Below, one piece after another: positions 33,682 to 43,054 of a DNA stretch of 64,000 bases. Origin of the DNA: Candidatus Formimonas warabiya (GTDB lineage Bacteria > Bacillota > Dehalobacteriia > Dehalobacteriales > Dehalobacteriaceae); contig NZ_CP017634.1 of the NCBI RefSeq assembly GCF_002777255.1, positions 3,918,903 to 3,982,902 of the forward strand, in the 5' to 3' direction. The position numbers and the translations under genes were made by a program. The notes beneath the pieces are model-generated. The model did not search any database and was not told the DNA's origin. It saw nothing but the letters and a program-made list of their open reading frames with translations. Positions within the stretch are counted from its first letter, which is position 1; each line of letters begins with the position of its first letter.

Positions 33682-34372
33682 ACCGCTTTAAGTATTTTGA
33701 GCTAAAGTGAGAAGAGGCTATCGGAATGACCAGGTCCTCTTGCTTTTTAATGACTGGAAAAACCTGATAGATATTTAAAGTGTCGATAATTCCCCCGGAA
33801 AAGGTAAGTCCTTTTTCCAGCGTGTCCGGGTGCCCCACCGCTTTGATAATCACAGGACTTAACAGGGGTTTATTATTAAGGGTGATGATCAAATTGTGGT
33901 TAACATCCTCCGCCTCATAAATGACGGTGTTGTTCATGATGCGATATTCGTTAATGGCGATCGCTTCTGCCCCACTGGCCCACAATTCATTAATCAGATC
34001 AATCAGATCGCGATAATAGAGATTGGAATCCTGGGTGATGGTGATCTTTATTCCCGGCCCGTGCACCGGTACATTGCCATCGATTACTTGTAATTGCTTC
34101 AGTTCATTCTTAAGACTGGCAACCAGGGTGGAGTCGGCGGCCGCTTGCTGGTCCAAGGACCGTTTGGTCCCTTCCAGGCCGGTTACCTCCTGCTCCAATT
34201 GAATCCTTTTTTCATTCAGTTGCTTGACAAGGGTCACTAAGTCCTCGGAGCTCTGGCTGGCTAAGGAATTTAAGACCGCCACCTGTGTGTTGTACTGGGC
34301 GGACATTAACAGGCCGAATATGAGCAGGGTACAAAATAGCGGCACCTGCCACTTTTTCCGAAACATGGTCAT
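33680..34372 (-). CDS. DUF881-family protein
   Basis: The 230-residue product has one N-terminal helix (about 9-26, VPLFCTLLIFGLLMSAQ) anchoring it, a coiled coil (about 43-98, QLNEKRIQLEQEVTGLEGTKR), and a C-terminal DUF881 domain with VHGPGIKITITQ, LIDLINELWASGAEAIAINEYRI and FSGGIIDTL. DUF881 proteins are widespread in Gram-positives, often near division or sporulation genes; their activity is unknown. AGGAGG precedes ATG 34372. Confidence 0.88.
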   Translation of the reverse strand: MTMFRKKWQVPLFCTLLIFGLLMSAQYNTQVAVLNSLASQSSEDLVTLVKQLNEKRIQLEQEVTGLEGTKRSLDQQAAADSTLVASLKNELKQLQVIDGNVPVHGPGIKITITQDSNLYYRDLIDLINELWASGAEAIAINEYRIMNNTVIYEAEDVNHNLIITLNNKPLLSPVIIKAVGHPDTLEKGLTFSGGIIDTLNIYQVFPVIKKQEDLVIPIASSHFSSKYLKR

Positions 34373-34485
34373 GGATCCTTCCTCCTAAACGCCTATTTAT
34401 ATTAGCATAACATACAGGAAGTAAAAATTATATCGAAAATTAGGAGAGCCTGTCGTCTTCAGACATTTATTTCAGGGGGATCCTG

Positions 34486-34518
34486 ACAAAAAGGAGCCTG
34501 GCTTATTTACCAGACTCC
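34486..34518 (-). terminator. Terminator of liv operon
   Basis: On the minus strand GGAGTCTGG pairs with CCAGGCTCC, followed by TTTTTG. Confidence 0.88.
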
Positions 34519-34536
34519 CCAAGTTTGCATATTGGT

Positions 34537-35241
34537 TTATCCGCCCAGATAGGCTTTTTTAACCTCTTCCGAAGCAGCCACTTCGGCAGCTGTGCCGCTC
34601 AATACAATCTTCCCGGTTTCCAGCACATAGGCCTGGTGGGCGATAGACAAAGCCTGGTGCGCATTTTGCTCTACGACCAGGACGGTGGTCCCGGCTTCGT
34701 TGATCTCTTTGATGATGTTAAAGATCTCCTGTACCAATATGGGGGCCAATCCCATAGAGGGTTCATCCAGTAAAAGCAGCCTGGGTTTACTCATAAGCGC
34801 CCGGCCCATAGCTAACATTTGCTGCTCCCCCCCGGAGAGGGTCCCTGAAGATTGGTTCTTTCTTTCCGCTAAACGGGGAAACCGCTGAAATACATTGTCC
34901 ATGCGCTGCTTCACGGCCGTTTTGTCAGTTTCCAGAAACGCCCCCAACTCCAGGTTTTCCTGAACACTCATGTTGGCAAAAATGCGCCGTCCTTCCGGAA
35001 CCTGAGAAATACCCATTTTTACAATGGATTGGGCCGGGGCGCCGGTAATATTTTTTCCTTCAAAAAAAATACTTCCGGACTTGGGCGTTAAGAGACCCGA
35101 AATACTTTTCAGAATACTGCTTTTTCCCGCGCCATTGGCTCCGATCAAAGTAACGATTTCACCCTGGTTCACTTCAATGGAGATTCCTTTTAATGCGTGA
35201 ATCGCCCCATAATATACGTTAATCGCTTCTACCTTAAGCAC
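34537..35241 (-). CDS. livF: Branched-chain amino-acid ABC transporter ATPase LivF
   Basis: The 234-residue ATPase has Walker A GANGAGKSSI, the signature LSGGEQQMLAMGRAL, Walker B LLLLDEPSMGL, and the LivF-type C-terminus ending in TAAEVAASEEVKKAYLGG. It powers uptake of leucine, isoleucine and valine with LivG, through the LivHM channel. The start at 35241 abuts the LivG stop, indicating translational coupling. The gene order livK-H-M-G-F is standard. Confidence 0.95.
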   Translation of the reverse strand: MLKVEAINVYYGAIHALKGISIEVNQGEIVTLIGANGAGKSSILKSISGLLTPKSGSIFFEGKNITGAPAQSIVKMGISQVPEGRRIFANMSVQENLELGAFLETDKTAVKQRMDNVFQRFPRLAERKNQSSGTLSGGEQQMLAMGRALMSKPRLLLLDEPSMGLAPILVQEIFNIIKEINEAGTTVLVVEQNAHQALSIAHQAYVLETGKIVLSGTAAEVAASEEVKKAYLGG

Positions 35242-36011
35242 TAAACCCGAACCTCCTCCCCAAGATAAGCCTGGATCACTTTGGGATTCCGTTTAATTTC
35301 GTCCGGTGTGCCTTCCGCAATAACCTTGCCGTAATCCAGCACATAAATCCGTTCACAGACTCCCATGACAAGGGACATATCATGTTCAATGAGCAAAATG
35401 GTCAGATGAAATTGATCCCGGATCCAGCGGATCAGTTCCATTAAATCTCGTGTTTCATGGGGATTCATCCCCGCCGCCGGTTCATCCAATAAGAGCAGTC
35501 TGGGCTGAGCAGCCAGGGCCCGGGCAATTTCCAACCGCCTCTGCTGGCCGTAAGGTAAATTTTTGGAGAGCTCCTGTTTTTTATCGGCTAAGCCGAAAAC
35601 CTCCAGGCATTCCATAGCCTTTTGGGTAATTTCCTCTTCTCCCCTGAAATGACGGGGAAGGCGGAAAACGGAACTAAAAACACCATGTTTGGCATGAATA
35701 TGATAAGGAATTTTTACATTATCCAATACCGTTAAATCTTTAAATAAACGAATATTTTGGAAGGTGCGGGCAATTCCTCTTGCCGTAATATGATAGGGTT
35801 TAAGTCCTACCACGGATTTCCCTTCGAAAATAATGTCCCCTTCCGTAGGCAGGTATACACCGGTAAGCATATTAAAAACCGTCGTTTTTCCGGCTCCGTT
35901 GGGCCCGATTAAGCCCACCAGTTCCCCCGGCTTAATGGCAATATTACAGTTGCTCACCGCCCTTAAACCGCCGAAAGAAATCCCCACATTATTAATTTCC
36001 AGAAGTGCCAC
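35241..36011 (-). CDS. livG: Branched-chain amino-acid ABC transporter ATPase LivG
   Basis: A 256-residue partner ATPase. Walker A GPNGAGKTTVFNMLTG, signature YGQQRRLEIARAL, Walker B LLLLDEPAAGMNP and the C-terminal YLGEEVRV are typical of LivG, which is longer than LivF owing to a helical insert. The start is GTG 36011 (AAGGGGTGG precedes); GTG 36020 is possible. It overlaps LivM. Confidence 0.95.
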   Translation of the reverse strand: MALLEINNVGISFGGLRAVSNCNIAIKPGELVGLIGPNGAGKTTVFNMLTGVYLPTEGDIIFEGKSVVGLKPYHITARGIARTFQNIRLFKDLTVLDNVKIPYHIHAKHGVFSSVFRLPRHFRGEEEITQKAMECLEVFGLADKKQELSKNLPYGQQRRLEIARALAAQPRLLLLDEPAAGMNPHETRDLMELIRWIRDQFHLTILLIEHDMSLVMGVCERIYVLDYGKVIAEGTPDEIKRNPKVIQAYLGEEVRV

Positions 36012-37002
36012 GCTGCCCACCCCTTTCTTTATCCGACTTGAGGAAAGAAAAAGTAAACTCTTTCCGTCCCATTAATCCGCTTGGGCGGAACAGCATCACC
36101 ACAATCAACACCAGGGAGTAAAGAATCATGCGCAATTCCGGCACTCTCTGAAGCGCCACATTCACCACGGTTAATCCGGAAGCAGCCAGTACGGTACCGG
36201 TAAGACTGCCCAAACCGCCTAAAACCACCATCACCAAATATTCAAAGGACTTGAAGAAATTAAATACGTTGGGTTGGATAATATAAAAATTGTGGGCATA
36301 AACGGCCCCGGCCACACCGGCAAAAAAGGCGCCCAGGCAGAAAGCCATGGTTTTATACCTGGTGCTGTTGATGCCCATGGTTTCTGCAGCGATCTCATCC
36401 TCCCGGACGGAGATACAGGCCCGGCCATGGGTGGAATTAATAAAATTCTTGGCAAAAAGGATCGTACCCACGGTCAAGAAAAAGATCCAGGTCCAATTGG
36501 TTAGCTTGGGGATGGGGCTCAGTCCGCTGGCCCCACCCACATAGTTGATATTAATTAAAATAACCCGAATAATTTCCCCCATCCCCAGGGTGGCAATGGC
36601 CAAATAATCTCCTTTCAAGCGCAGGGTGGGGAGTCCGATGATCACGCCCATCACGGCTGCCGCCAATCCTCCGGCCAGGATCGCCACCGGAAAGGGAAGG
36701 CCCAGCTTCATGGTGAAAATCGCCGATATATAAGCCCCCACGGCCATAAAACCGGCGTGTCCCAAAGCTAACTGACCGGTAATGCCGCAGACCAGATTCA
36801 AGCTGACGGCAAGAATGATGTTCATGCCCATCAAATAGAGGTTAAGGGTATAGTATTTATTTAATTTGTATTTTGTACCGCCTAAATTAAAGCCATCAAT
36901 CCAAAAATAAAAAATCAGATAAACGGCCAACAAGACCACTGCCAATATGATTACCGGTGCATGCCGTTTCCAAAACGAAGGCTCTTTCTGTTTATCCGTC
37001 AT
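35992..37002 (-). CDS. livM: Branched-chain amino-acid ABC transporter permease LivM
   Basis: The 336-residue membrane protein has about nine hydrophobic segments. Landmarks are GQLALGHAGFMAVGAYISAI, LPTLRLKGDYLAIATLGMGEIIR and the EAA-like loop around SVREDEIAAETMGIN. It pairs with LivH to form the channel. Start at ATG 37002 is preferred (AGGTGG upstream) over GTG 37011. Confidence 0.93.
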   Translation of the reverse strand: MTDKQKEPSFWKRHAPVIILAVVLLAVYLIFYFWIDGFNLGGTKYKLNKYYTLNLYLMGMNIILAVSLNLVCGITGQLALGHAGFMAVGAYISAIFTMKLGLPFPVAILAGGLAAAVMGVIIGLPTLRLKGDYLAIATLGMGEIIRVILININYVGGASGLSPIPKLTNWTWIFFLTVGTILFAKNFINSTHGRACISVREDEIAAETMGINSTRYKTMAFCLGAFFAGVAGAVYAHNFYIIQPNVFNFFKSFEYLVMVVLGGLGSLTGTVLAASGLTVVNVALQRVPELRMILYSLVLIVVMLFRPSGLMGRKEFTFSFLKSDKERGGQRGTSGN

Positions 37003-37011
37003 GGCCGCCAC

Positions 37012-37899
37012 CTACACTTTCTCTCTGACATTTTTGCCCATAATCCCTGTGGGCTTAATAATCAAGATGATGATTAATATCGTAAAGGCTACCGCATCCC
37101 GCAGCATGGAATAACCGGCACCGCTGACAAATGCTTCCGTAACCCCCAGAATCAATCCCCCTACGGCGGCTCCGGGAATAATGCCGATGCCTCCGATCAC
37201 TGCGGCAATGAATGCTTTTAATCCGGGCATAATCCCCATCAAGGGATCAATCTGTCCGTAGTACATGCCCACCAATACCCCTGCGGCAGAGGCTAAGGCC
37301 GAGCCAATAGCAAAAGTTGCGGAAATGGTTTTATCCACGTCAATCCCCATCAATTTTGCCGCATCACTGTCAAAAGATACCGCTCTCATGGCTTTCCCTG
37401 TTTTTGTCCGGTTCACCACATAGGTTAAGATCAGCATCAGTGCCAGACTAATTAATAAAATCAAAATATCCTTGCTGGAAATGACGATGCCGCCCAGGTG
37501 AAAGTTGTGCAGCTGAAAGCTGGCGGGAAAAGCCCTGGGGTCCGGCTTTACAAAATACATCATGCCGTATTCTAAAAGAAAAGAAACCCCAATGGCCGTA
37601 ATCAGCACGGTCAAGCGGTTTTCGTTACGCAACGGTTTATAAGCGATCCGTTCAATCAAGACCCCTAATACGGCACAAGCAACCATGGCAATGAGGAGGG
37701 CGGGAAAAAAAGACAAATGAAATAAGGAAATGAGGAAAAAGGCTACAAAAGCCCCCACCATGTACACATCACCATGGGCAAAATTGATTAATTTAATAAT
37801 TCCGTAAACCATGGTATATCCTAAAGCGATCAGGGCATAGATACTGCCGAGCGCGATACCATTAATAAGCTGTTGAATGAGCATCTCCAATCTGGCCAC
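37012..37899 (-). CDS. livH: Branched-chain amino-acid ABC transporter permease LivH
   Basis: A 295-residue permease with about eight hydrophobic segments. Landmarks: NGIALGSIYALIALGYTMVYGI at the start, LINFAHGDVYMVGAFVAFF, and the docking loop DSDAAKLMGIDVDKTIS. TTG 37890, with AGGAG eight bases upstream, is a good alternative start; GTG 37899 is used by default. A hairpin at 38091-38114 lies upstream. Confidence 0.92.
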   Translation of the reverse strand: MARLEMLIQQLINGIALGSIYALIALGYTMVYGIIKLINFAHGDVYMVGAFVAFFLISLFHLSFFPALLIAMVACAVLGVLIERIAYKPLRNENRLTVLITAIGVSFLLEYGMMYFVKPDPRAFPASFQLHNFHLGGIVISSKDILILLISLALMLILTYVVNRTKTGKAMRAVSFDSDAAKLMGIDVDKTISATFAIGSALASAAGVLVGMYYGQIDPLMGIMPGLKAFIAAVIGGIGIIPGAAVGGLILGVTEAFVSGAGYSMLRDAVAFTILIIILIIKPTGIMGKNVREKV

Positions 37900-38030
37900 T
37901 CCTAACCCAATTAATCTTCCTGTTCATCTTTATCAGAAGCTTACGCGAATTTTCTGTGCTATGTTTAAAGCTTTTCTTTCATGCCCTTTGAACCTGTAGG
38001 AGCTATCCGAATGGACAAAACAAGATAAAT

Positions 38031-38049
38031 CTCCCAGTTAAACCGGGAG
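38031..38049 (-). terminator. Minor hairpin between livK and livH
   Basis: CTCCC and GGGAG (38031-38035, 38045-38049) form a short stem with a mismatch, followed on the minus strand by ATTTATC. It may tune the ratio of binding protein to channel. Confidence 0.4.
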
Positions 38050-38090
38050 CTGTAAATGTAATAAACTGGAAAGGCAAAGCATGAGGTTAA

Positions 38091-38114
38091 ATGAGGGGAG
38101 TCGCCTCCCCTCAT
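38091..38114 (-). terminator. Attenuator hairpin after livK
   Basis: ATGAGGGGAG and CTCCCCTCAT form a perfect 10-bp stem with a TCGC loop, 33 bp past the livK stop. A TTTAACC tract follows on the minus strand, weak enough to let part of the transcription through to livH. Confidence 0.6.
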
Positions 38115-38147
38115 TGCCCTCTTTCGTCTTTTATCTCCTGAAAATTG

Positions 38148-39344
38148 TTAAGGTTGTATTTTTTCTTTAAAGGTTTGTTTGCCGTCTTTCATTTCAAGAA
38201 TAACCGTGCCTTTGACCGGATTGTGCTTCTCATCCATGCTCATTGTCCCGGTAATGCCCTTAAAGTCTTTCGTTGCCGCCAAAGCATCCTTAATGGCAAT
38301 AGAGTCAGCCGCTCCGGCCCTGTTAATGGCATCCGCCATCAGGTACATGGCATCGTAGCCAAGGGCGGCAAAGCCATCCGGTTCGGTTCCATAAGCCGCT
38401 TTATAGGCTTCTACGAATTTCTGCACCGCGGGATCGGTATCCTGAGAGGAATAATGATTGGTAAAGAATACATTATTCAGGTTTTCCGCACCACCCAGGG
38501 CAACCAGGTCCGGAGAGTCGTATCCGTCCGCACCGACGAAAGGAACGGTAATCCCTAATTCTCTGGCCTGTTTCACGATCATACCCACATTACCATAGTA
38601 CCCGGGCAGATAGATCACTTCCGGTTTAGCCGCGGCAATCCGGGTTAGGGTAGATTTGAAATCCTGGTCCGTATCTACATAGGACTCTTCGGCTATAATT
38701 TCTCCGCCTAGATCAGTAAAAACTTTTTTAAATACTTCCGCAATCCCTTTGCTGTAGTCACTGTTGGAATCAACATAGACAGCGGCTTTCTTCAGATTGA
38801 GAGATCCAAAAACGAAATTGGCACCCACCTGCCCTTGGAAAGAATCCGTATAGCAAATACGGAAAGCAAACTCCTTGCCCTTACCGGTGGCCTCATCCAC
38901 GGTAACCTTATCAGTCGTAGCGGAAGTGGTGAGCAGGGGAACTTCATTTTCCATGGCAACAGGAATCGCGGCAAAGGTGTTGGTAGAAGTTGCCGGTCCC
39001 AGCGTAGCCAATACATTGTCCATGGTAATCAGCTTGGTTTGGACGTTGGTGGCTTCAGCGGCGTCGGATTTGTTGTCGGCTTTCACCGCTTCGATTTTCG
39101 CTCCGCCTAAAACACCGCCGTTTTCATTGATTTCTTTGATCGCCAGCTCAATTCCTTTTACGGTATTTCCCCCGTAGGTGGCCACTTTACCGGACAACTC
39201 ATAGTTCAGCCCAATCTTCACGGATTCAACCGCGGGCTGCTGCTCGTCTCCGGACTGCTCGGCCGGTTGTGCTCCGCAACCTGCTGCAAATGCCACAGCC
39301 AGTGCAAGAGCCATAAGTAATACAAGCTTTTTACTTAATTTCAC
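38148..39344 (-). CDS. livK: Branched-chain amino-acid ABC transporter substrate-binding lipoprotein LivK
   Basis: The 398-residue lipoprotein has a signal ending AFAAGC (lipobox), a linker rich in Gln/Glu, and the LivK fold: IGLNYELSGKVATYGGNTVKGIELAIKEIN, then DNKSDAAEATNVQTKLI and later IYLPGYYGNVGMIVKQARELG. It captures leucine-type amino acids outside the cell. The start chosen is GTG 39344, seven bases after GGGGGG; TTG 39350 is too close to that site. First gene of the operon. Confidence 0.95.
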   Translation of the reverse strand: MKLSKKLVLLMALALAVAFAAGCGAQPAEQSGDEQQPAVESVKIGLNYELSGKVATYGGNTVKGIELAIKEINENGGVLGGAKIEAVKADNKSDAAEATNVQTKLITMDNVLATLGPATSTNTFAAIPVAMENEVPLLTTSATTDKVTVDEATGKGKEFAFRICYTDSFQGQVGANFVFGSLNLKKAAVYVDSNSDYSKGIAEVFKKVFTDLGGEIIAEESYVDTDQDFKSTLTRIAAAKPEVIYLPGYYGNVGMIVKQARELGITVPFVGADGYDSPDLVALGGAENLNNVFFTNHYSSQDTDPAVQKFVEAYKAAYGTEPDGFAALGYDAMYLMADAINRAGAADSIAIKDALAATKDFKGITGTMSMDEKHNPVKGTVILEMKDGKQTFKEKIQP

Positions 39345-39532
39345 CCTCAAAACCCCCCTTTTTCATATAAAAATGACAATTGTTTGGCATATATCGAAAT
39401 GATTTAGGATATCTACGTCACGGTACCCTATTCCTATCTCTATACCCAAACAACAGCACATTTCAGAATTATTATAAACTTGTCCCGCGATCACTGTCAA
39501 TTTAAAATATTCCCACTGTTTTTCCCTTTTCT

Positions 39533-41443
39533 TTAGGAAAAAAGGATCCTGGTATCTGCTTTGCGCCGGGTAAACTTAATCTGATCCAAATATTCCAGTA
39601 AAGGAAGGGCATATTTTCGGGATGTGTTTAATAAATCTCTTGTTTCCGCCAATTGAATCATCCCATGTTCTTTGATGTATTGCTTAATTTTTTCTTTACC
39701 TTCTTCCAGGGCCTGGTTGTGGATCAGCACATCCTCCGCCAGTTTCGCCACGCGATGATGATTCTGCAGCCAAAGCAACACTTCATTTTTCATCTCACCG
39801 GCGAGGCCGGCAGCTTCCGCAAGGGCCTCCCAGCCGGGGGGAGAAAAAGGTTGCTCCAGCAGTTTTTCTTCAATGGTTTTGATTGCTTTCTCCAAGGACG
39901 GGGAAATTTCCACCCGAAAATCGCCCGCCGCGATATTCTGGCTCTCTGCCCGGATTAAGCCGGTATTTTCCCAGTGTTCCACGAGCAAATTAAAGACCTT
40001 TCCGGAAATATTCGGGAAATCCCGGGACCTTAATTCTTCTTTCGGCATGCCCGGGCGCAGGGGATATTTATCGTGGAATTCTTTCAATCGTTTTTGCGCG
40101 CTGAGGCGCCACTTCACATCCCGGTCACGGGTCAAATAATACCCGGTTCCTTCCCCGGCCACAGCGAAAACCTCTCCTTCCCGGGATAAGCTGTTTAATT
40201 GCTCCCCAACGAGCGGTTCTTCCAGACCGGTTTTACCGGCAATATCTTTTGGGGTCAACATGCCCATGGGATCTTCGGACAAACTCTGAAGCACCAGATC
40301 CCTGGGATTGCCCAGGGACTTCACTTCCAGGGTTTTTATGACCTCTTCTTTATATCTTTTATGTTTGCCAGGCACAGGATCTACGATCACGCCTCCCCCG
40401 ATGGTGATCATGGGGGAATAGGTACGCATCACATAATGATCCCCTCTCAGCGCCATCAAAGGTGTTTCCAATACCAGCTGGCAGAAACAGCTGTCCCCGG
40501 GAAGCAATTCTTCCCGGTCCAACAGATTGATCCGGCCCAGGACTTCCCTGGTCCCATGATGTATCCGCACCCGGGCCCTCTGATCCAAAGAAATGCCGTT
40601 GTGCGCCAACAAGCGGAGTCTCACGTCCATCCGGAAGGAGGTTTCTAAAAGCCCCGGTTCGGCAAGAACATCTCCCCGTTCTATTTCTTCCGCCTCCACC
40701 CCGGCTAAATTAACCGCCACTCTTTGACCGGCAGTGGCCTCCGGCACCTTTTCCCCATGCACCTGCAAAGTACGTACCCGCACATTTAAGTCCTTCGGTA
40801 AAATCTCCACCATATCACCCACCTTGAGCCGGCCAGCCCACAAGGTTCCGGTAATTACCGTGCCAAACCCGGTAATGGTAAAGACCCGGTCAATGGGGAT
40901 GCGTACTTTTCCCGTCACCTCTTTGGGAGGCGTTTCCTGGGCTTGTTTGTCAATCATCGTTAATAATTCGGCGATTCCTGTTCCCGTAAATGCGGATACC
41001 GCCACCATGGGGGCATTCTCCAGCACCGTACCTGCCAGCACCTGGGTGATGTCCTGTTTGATTAATTCCAGCCATTCTTCATCCACCAAATCCGATTTCG
41101 TGATTACCACAATCCCTTTTTTTACTTCCAAAAGATTGATGATGTCCAGGTGCTCCCTGGTTTGAGGCATCACTCCTTCATCTGCGGCAATCACCAGCAG
41201 CACCAAATCGATCCCGGCAATACCGGCCAGCATATTCTTGATGAACCGTTCATGGCCCGGTACATCCACTAACCCTACTTTTGTCCCGCTGGGAAGGGTC
41301 AGGGGGGCAAAACCCAACTCAATGGATATTCCCCGCTCCTTTTCTTCTTTTAAACGATCGGTGTCGACCCCGGTAAGCCTTTTGGTCAATACCGTCTTCC
41401 CGTGATCCACGTGACCTGCCGTGCCGATAATTATTCGCTGCAT
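39533..41443 (-). CDS. selB: Selenocysteine-specific elongation factor SelB
   Basis: A 636-residue GTPase that brings Sec-tRNA to UGA codons. The N-terminal EF-Tu-like domain has GHVDHGKT (G1, residues 10-17), DVPGHE (G3) and TKSDLV (G4). The C-terminal half is a run of winged-helix domains that bind the SECIS hairpin of the mRNA ([33 protein letters not shown]). GGAGGAAG precedes ATG 41443. The gene abuts selA, with no gap. Confidence 0.97.
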   Translation of the reverse strand: MQRIIIGTAGHVDHGKTVLTKRLTGVDTDRLKEEKERGISIELGFAPLTLPSGTKVGLVDVPGHERFIKNMLAGIAGIDLVLLVIAADEGVMPQTREHLDIINLLEVKKGIVVITKSDLVDEEWLELIKQDITQVLAGTVLENAPMVAVSAFTGTGIAELLTMIDKQAQETPPKEVTGKVRIPIDRVFTITGFGTVITGTLWAGRLKVGDMVEILPKDLNVRVRTLQVHGEKVPEATAGQRVAVNLAGVEAEEIERGDVLAEPGLLETSFRMDVRLRLLAHNGISLDQRARVRIHHGTREVLGRINLLDREELLPGDSCFCQLVLETPLMALRGDHYVMRTYSPMITIGGGVIVDPVPGKHKRYKEEVIKTLEVKSLGNPRDLVLQSLSEDPMGMLTPKDIAGKTGLEEPLVGEQLNSLSREGEVFAVAGEGTGYYLTRDRDVKWRLSAQKRLKEFHDKYPLRPGMPKEELRSRDFPNISGKVFNLLVEHWENTGLIRAESQNIAAGDFRVEISPSLEKAIKTIEEKLLEQPFSPPGWEALAEAAGLAGEMKNEVLLWLQNHHRVAKLAEDVLIHNQALEEGKEKIKQYIKEHGMIQLAETRDLLNTSRKYALPLLEYLDQIKFTRRKADTRILFS

Positions 41444-42844
41444 CTATCTTCCTCCACATGCCTTTTTCAACACTTCCACCAACTGTTCATACTGTTCGGG
41501 AAAAATTGTCCGGGGGTCTAAGACGACCCAGTCTTCTCTGATATAGGTAAGCAGCGCCGGATTTCCCTTTCTCAGCGCAGAAACAAAGGAATCCACCTTT
41601 TGCGCTTTGGGCTTGATAAAAACCAGCCAGGTGGCAAGCTCTACAGTGGGCAAGGATCCTCCCCCCACTTGGGAGACTCCCTCCGTGATGTGCACGTCCA
41701 GATCGGACTCCAGATCCTGGGTAATCATGTCCCCCAGCTTACGGGCTTGCTCCGCCAGTATGCCCAAAGGCCGGGTCAGCATTTCCAGGGTGGGAATTTC
41801 TCCGCATGCTTGATCCTGATCCAGATAACTCCTCAGGGTAGCCTCCAAAGCTGCCACTGTCATCTTATCTATTCTTAAGGCCCTGGTGAGAGGATTTTTT
41901 TTCATAGGCGAAATATATTGTTCTTTTCCTACAATAATACCTGCCTGGGGGCCTCCCAATAATTTATCCCCGCTAAAGGTGACCACGTCTGCCCCGGCTG
42001 ATACTACCTGCTGGACCGTAGGCTCATCGCCCACCCCTGCCGCCTTGAGGTCATAGAGGCAGCCGCTGCCCAAATCCTCCATCACCGGTATGTGGGACTT
42101 TCTCCCCAGTTCTACCAATTCCCTTAACGCCGGCTCATGGGTAAACCCTACGACCCGGTAATTGCTGGTATGTACTTTCAAAAGAAGCCCGGTCTCCGCT
42201 CTGATTTCTCTTTCATAATCCCCGATATAGGTCTTATTTGTGGTACCCACTTCCACCAGTCTGGACCCGCTTCGCTCCATCACTTCCGGGACTCGGAAGG
42301 CGCCCCCGATCTCTACCAGTTCCCCCCGGGAGACGATGGTTTCTTTTCCCTTCGCCAAGGTATCCAGTGCTAAAAGGACGGCAGCAGCATTATTGTTGAC
42401 TACCAAACAGGCTTCCGCCCCGGTCAGTTTCAGGATCAGGTCTTCTACGTGGGCATACCTGGATCCTCTTTGGCCCAAGTCCAAATTCAATTCCAGATTG
42501 GAATATCCCTTTGTCGCCAAATCTACCGCTTCCCGCGCCGCCTGGCTTAATACCGCCCGTCCCAAATTGGTATGCAAGACGATTCCTGTCCCGTTGATCA
42601 CCGGCCGAAATACCGGTTGGGCACTTCTCCTGATGCGGGAAATCACATCTTTCATAATGGCTTCCCTTAAATGATCCGGATCTGGGTATTTATCCGCTGT
42701 TTGACGCAGGATGCGCCGGTGCTCGGCTAAAACAGCCCGGATACTATCCACCACCAATACCCGGGGAAGGTTCTGGAATTGTCGTATGCGCTCATTTTCC
42801 AGCAGCTCATCCACTGCAGGTATCCATTGAAAAACATTTTCCAC
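41444..42844 (-). CDS. selA: L-seryl-tRNA(Sec) selenium transferase SelA
   Basis: The 466-residue PLP enzyme converts Ser-tRNA(Sec) to Sec-tRNA(Sec) using selenophosphate. The PLP-binding lysine is in TFSGDKLLGGPQAG (near residue 295); the N-terminal VINGTGIVLHTNLGRAVLS and VVNNNAAAVLLALDTLA are characteristic of SelA. The start is GTG 42844 with AAGGGGGCC upstream. It needs selenophosphate synthetase (SelD), which is not in the window. Confidence 0.97.
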   Translation of the reverse strand: MENVFQWIPAVDELLENERIRQFQNLPRVLVVDSIRAVLAEHRRILRQTADKYPDPDHLREAIMKDVISRIRRSAQPVFRPVINGTGIVLHTNLGRAVLSQAAREAVDLATKGYSNLELNLDLGQRGSRYAHVEDLILKLTGAEACLVVNNNAAAVLLALDTLAKGKETIVSRGELVEIGGAFRVPEVMERSGSRLVEVGTTNKTYIGDYEREIRAETGLLLKVHTSNYRVVGFTHEPALRELVELGRKSHIPVMEDLGSGCLYDLKAAGVGDEPTVQQVVSAGADVVTFSGDKLLGGPQAGIIVGKEQYISPMKKNPLTRALRIDKMTVAALEATLRSYLDQDQACGEIPTLEMLTRPLGILAEQARKLGDMITQDLESDLDVHITEGVSQVGGGSLPTVELATWLVFIKPKAQKVDSFVSALRKGNPALLTYIREDWVVLDPRTIFPEQYEQLVEVLKKACGGR

Positions 42845-42945
42845 CGGCCTTGGGCCCCCTTACCTTGTTTTTTCTAAATATTCCCCAAGGAGAATCAAAT
42901 ACCTTCTTTACAATATATCGCATTCTTTTGGGGGATGCAAATGAT

Positions 42946-42985
42946 AGCCCAAAGACAGTTCCTGCGAACTTCCTTTGGGCTTTTG
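42946..42985 (+). terminator. Long hairpin upstream of selA
   Basis: AGCCCAAAG and CTTTGGGCT form a 9-bp stem, extended by AGTTC/GAACT around CTGC. TTTTGT follows on the plus strand. No plus-strand gene runs into it, so it may act as a bidirectional stop between the GerMN gene and selA, or structure the selA leader. Confidence 0.5.
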
Positions 42986-43054
42986 TACCGTTGACCCGGA
43001 TCCGGAATAAACAACGGTTAATCATCTACATAAACATGATTGCTCTTGGGGTGA

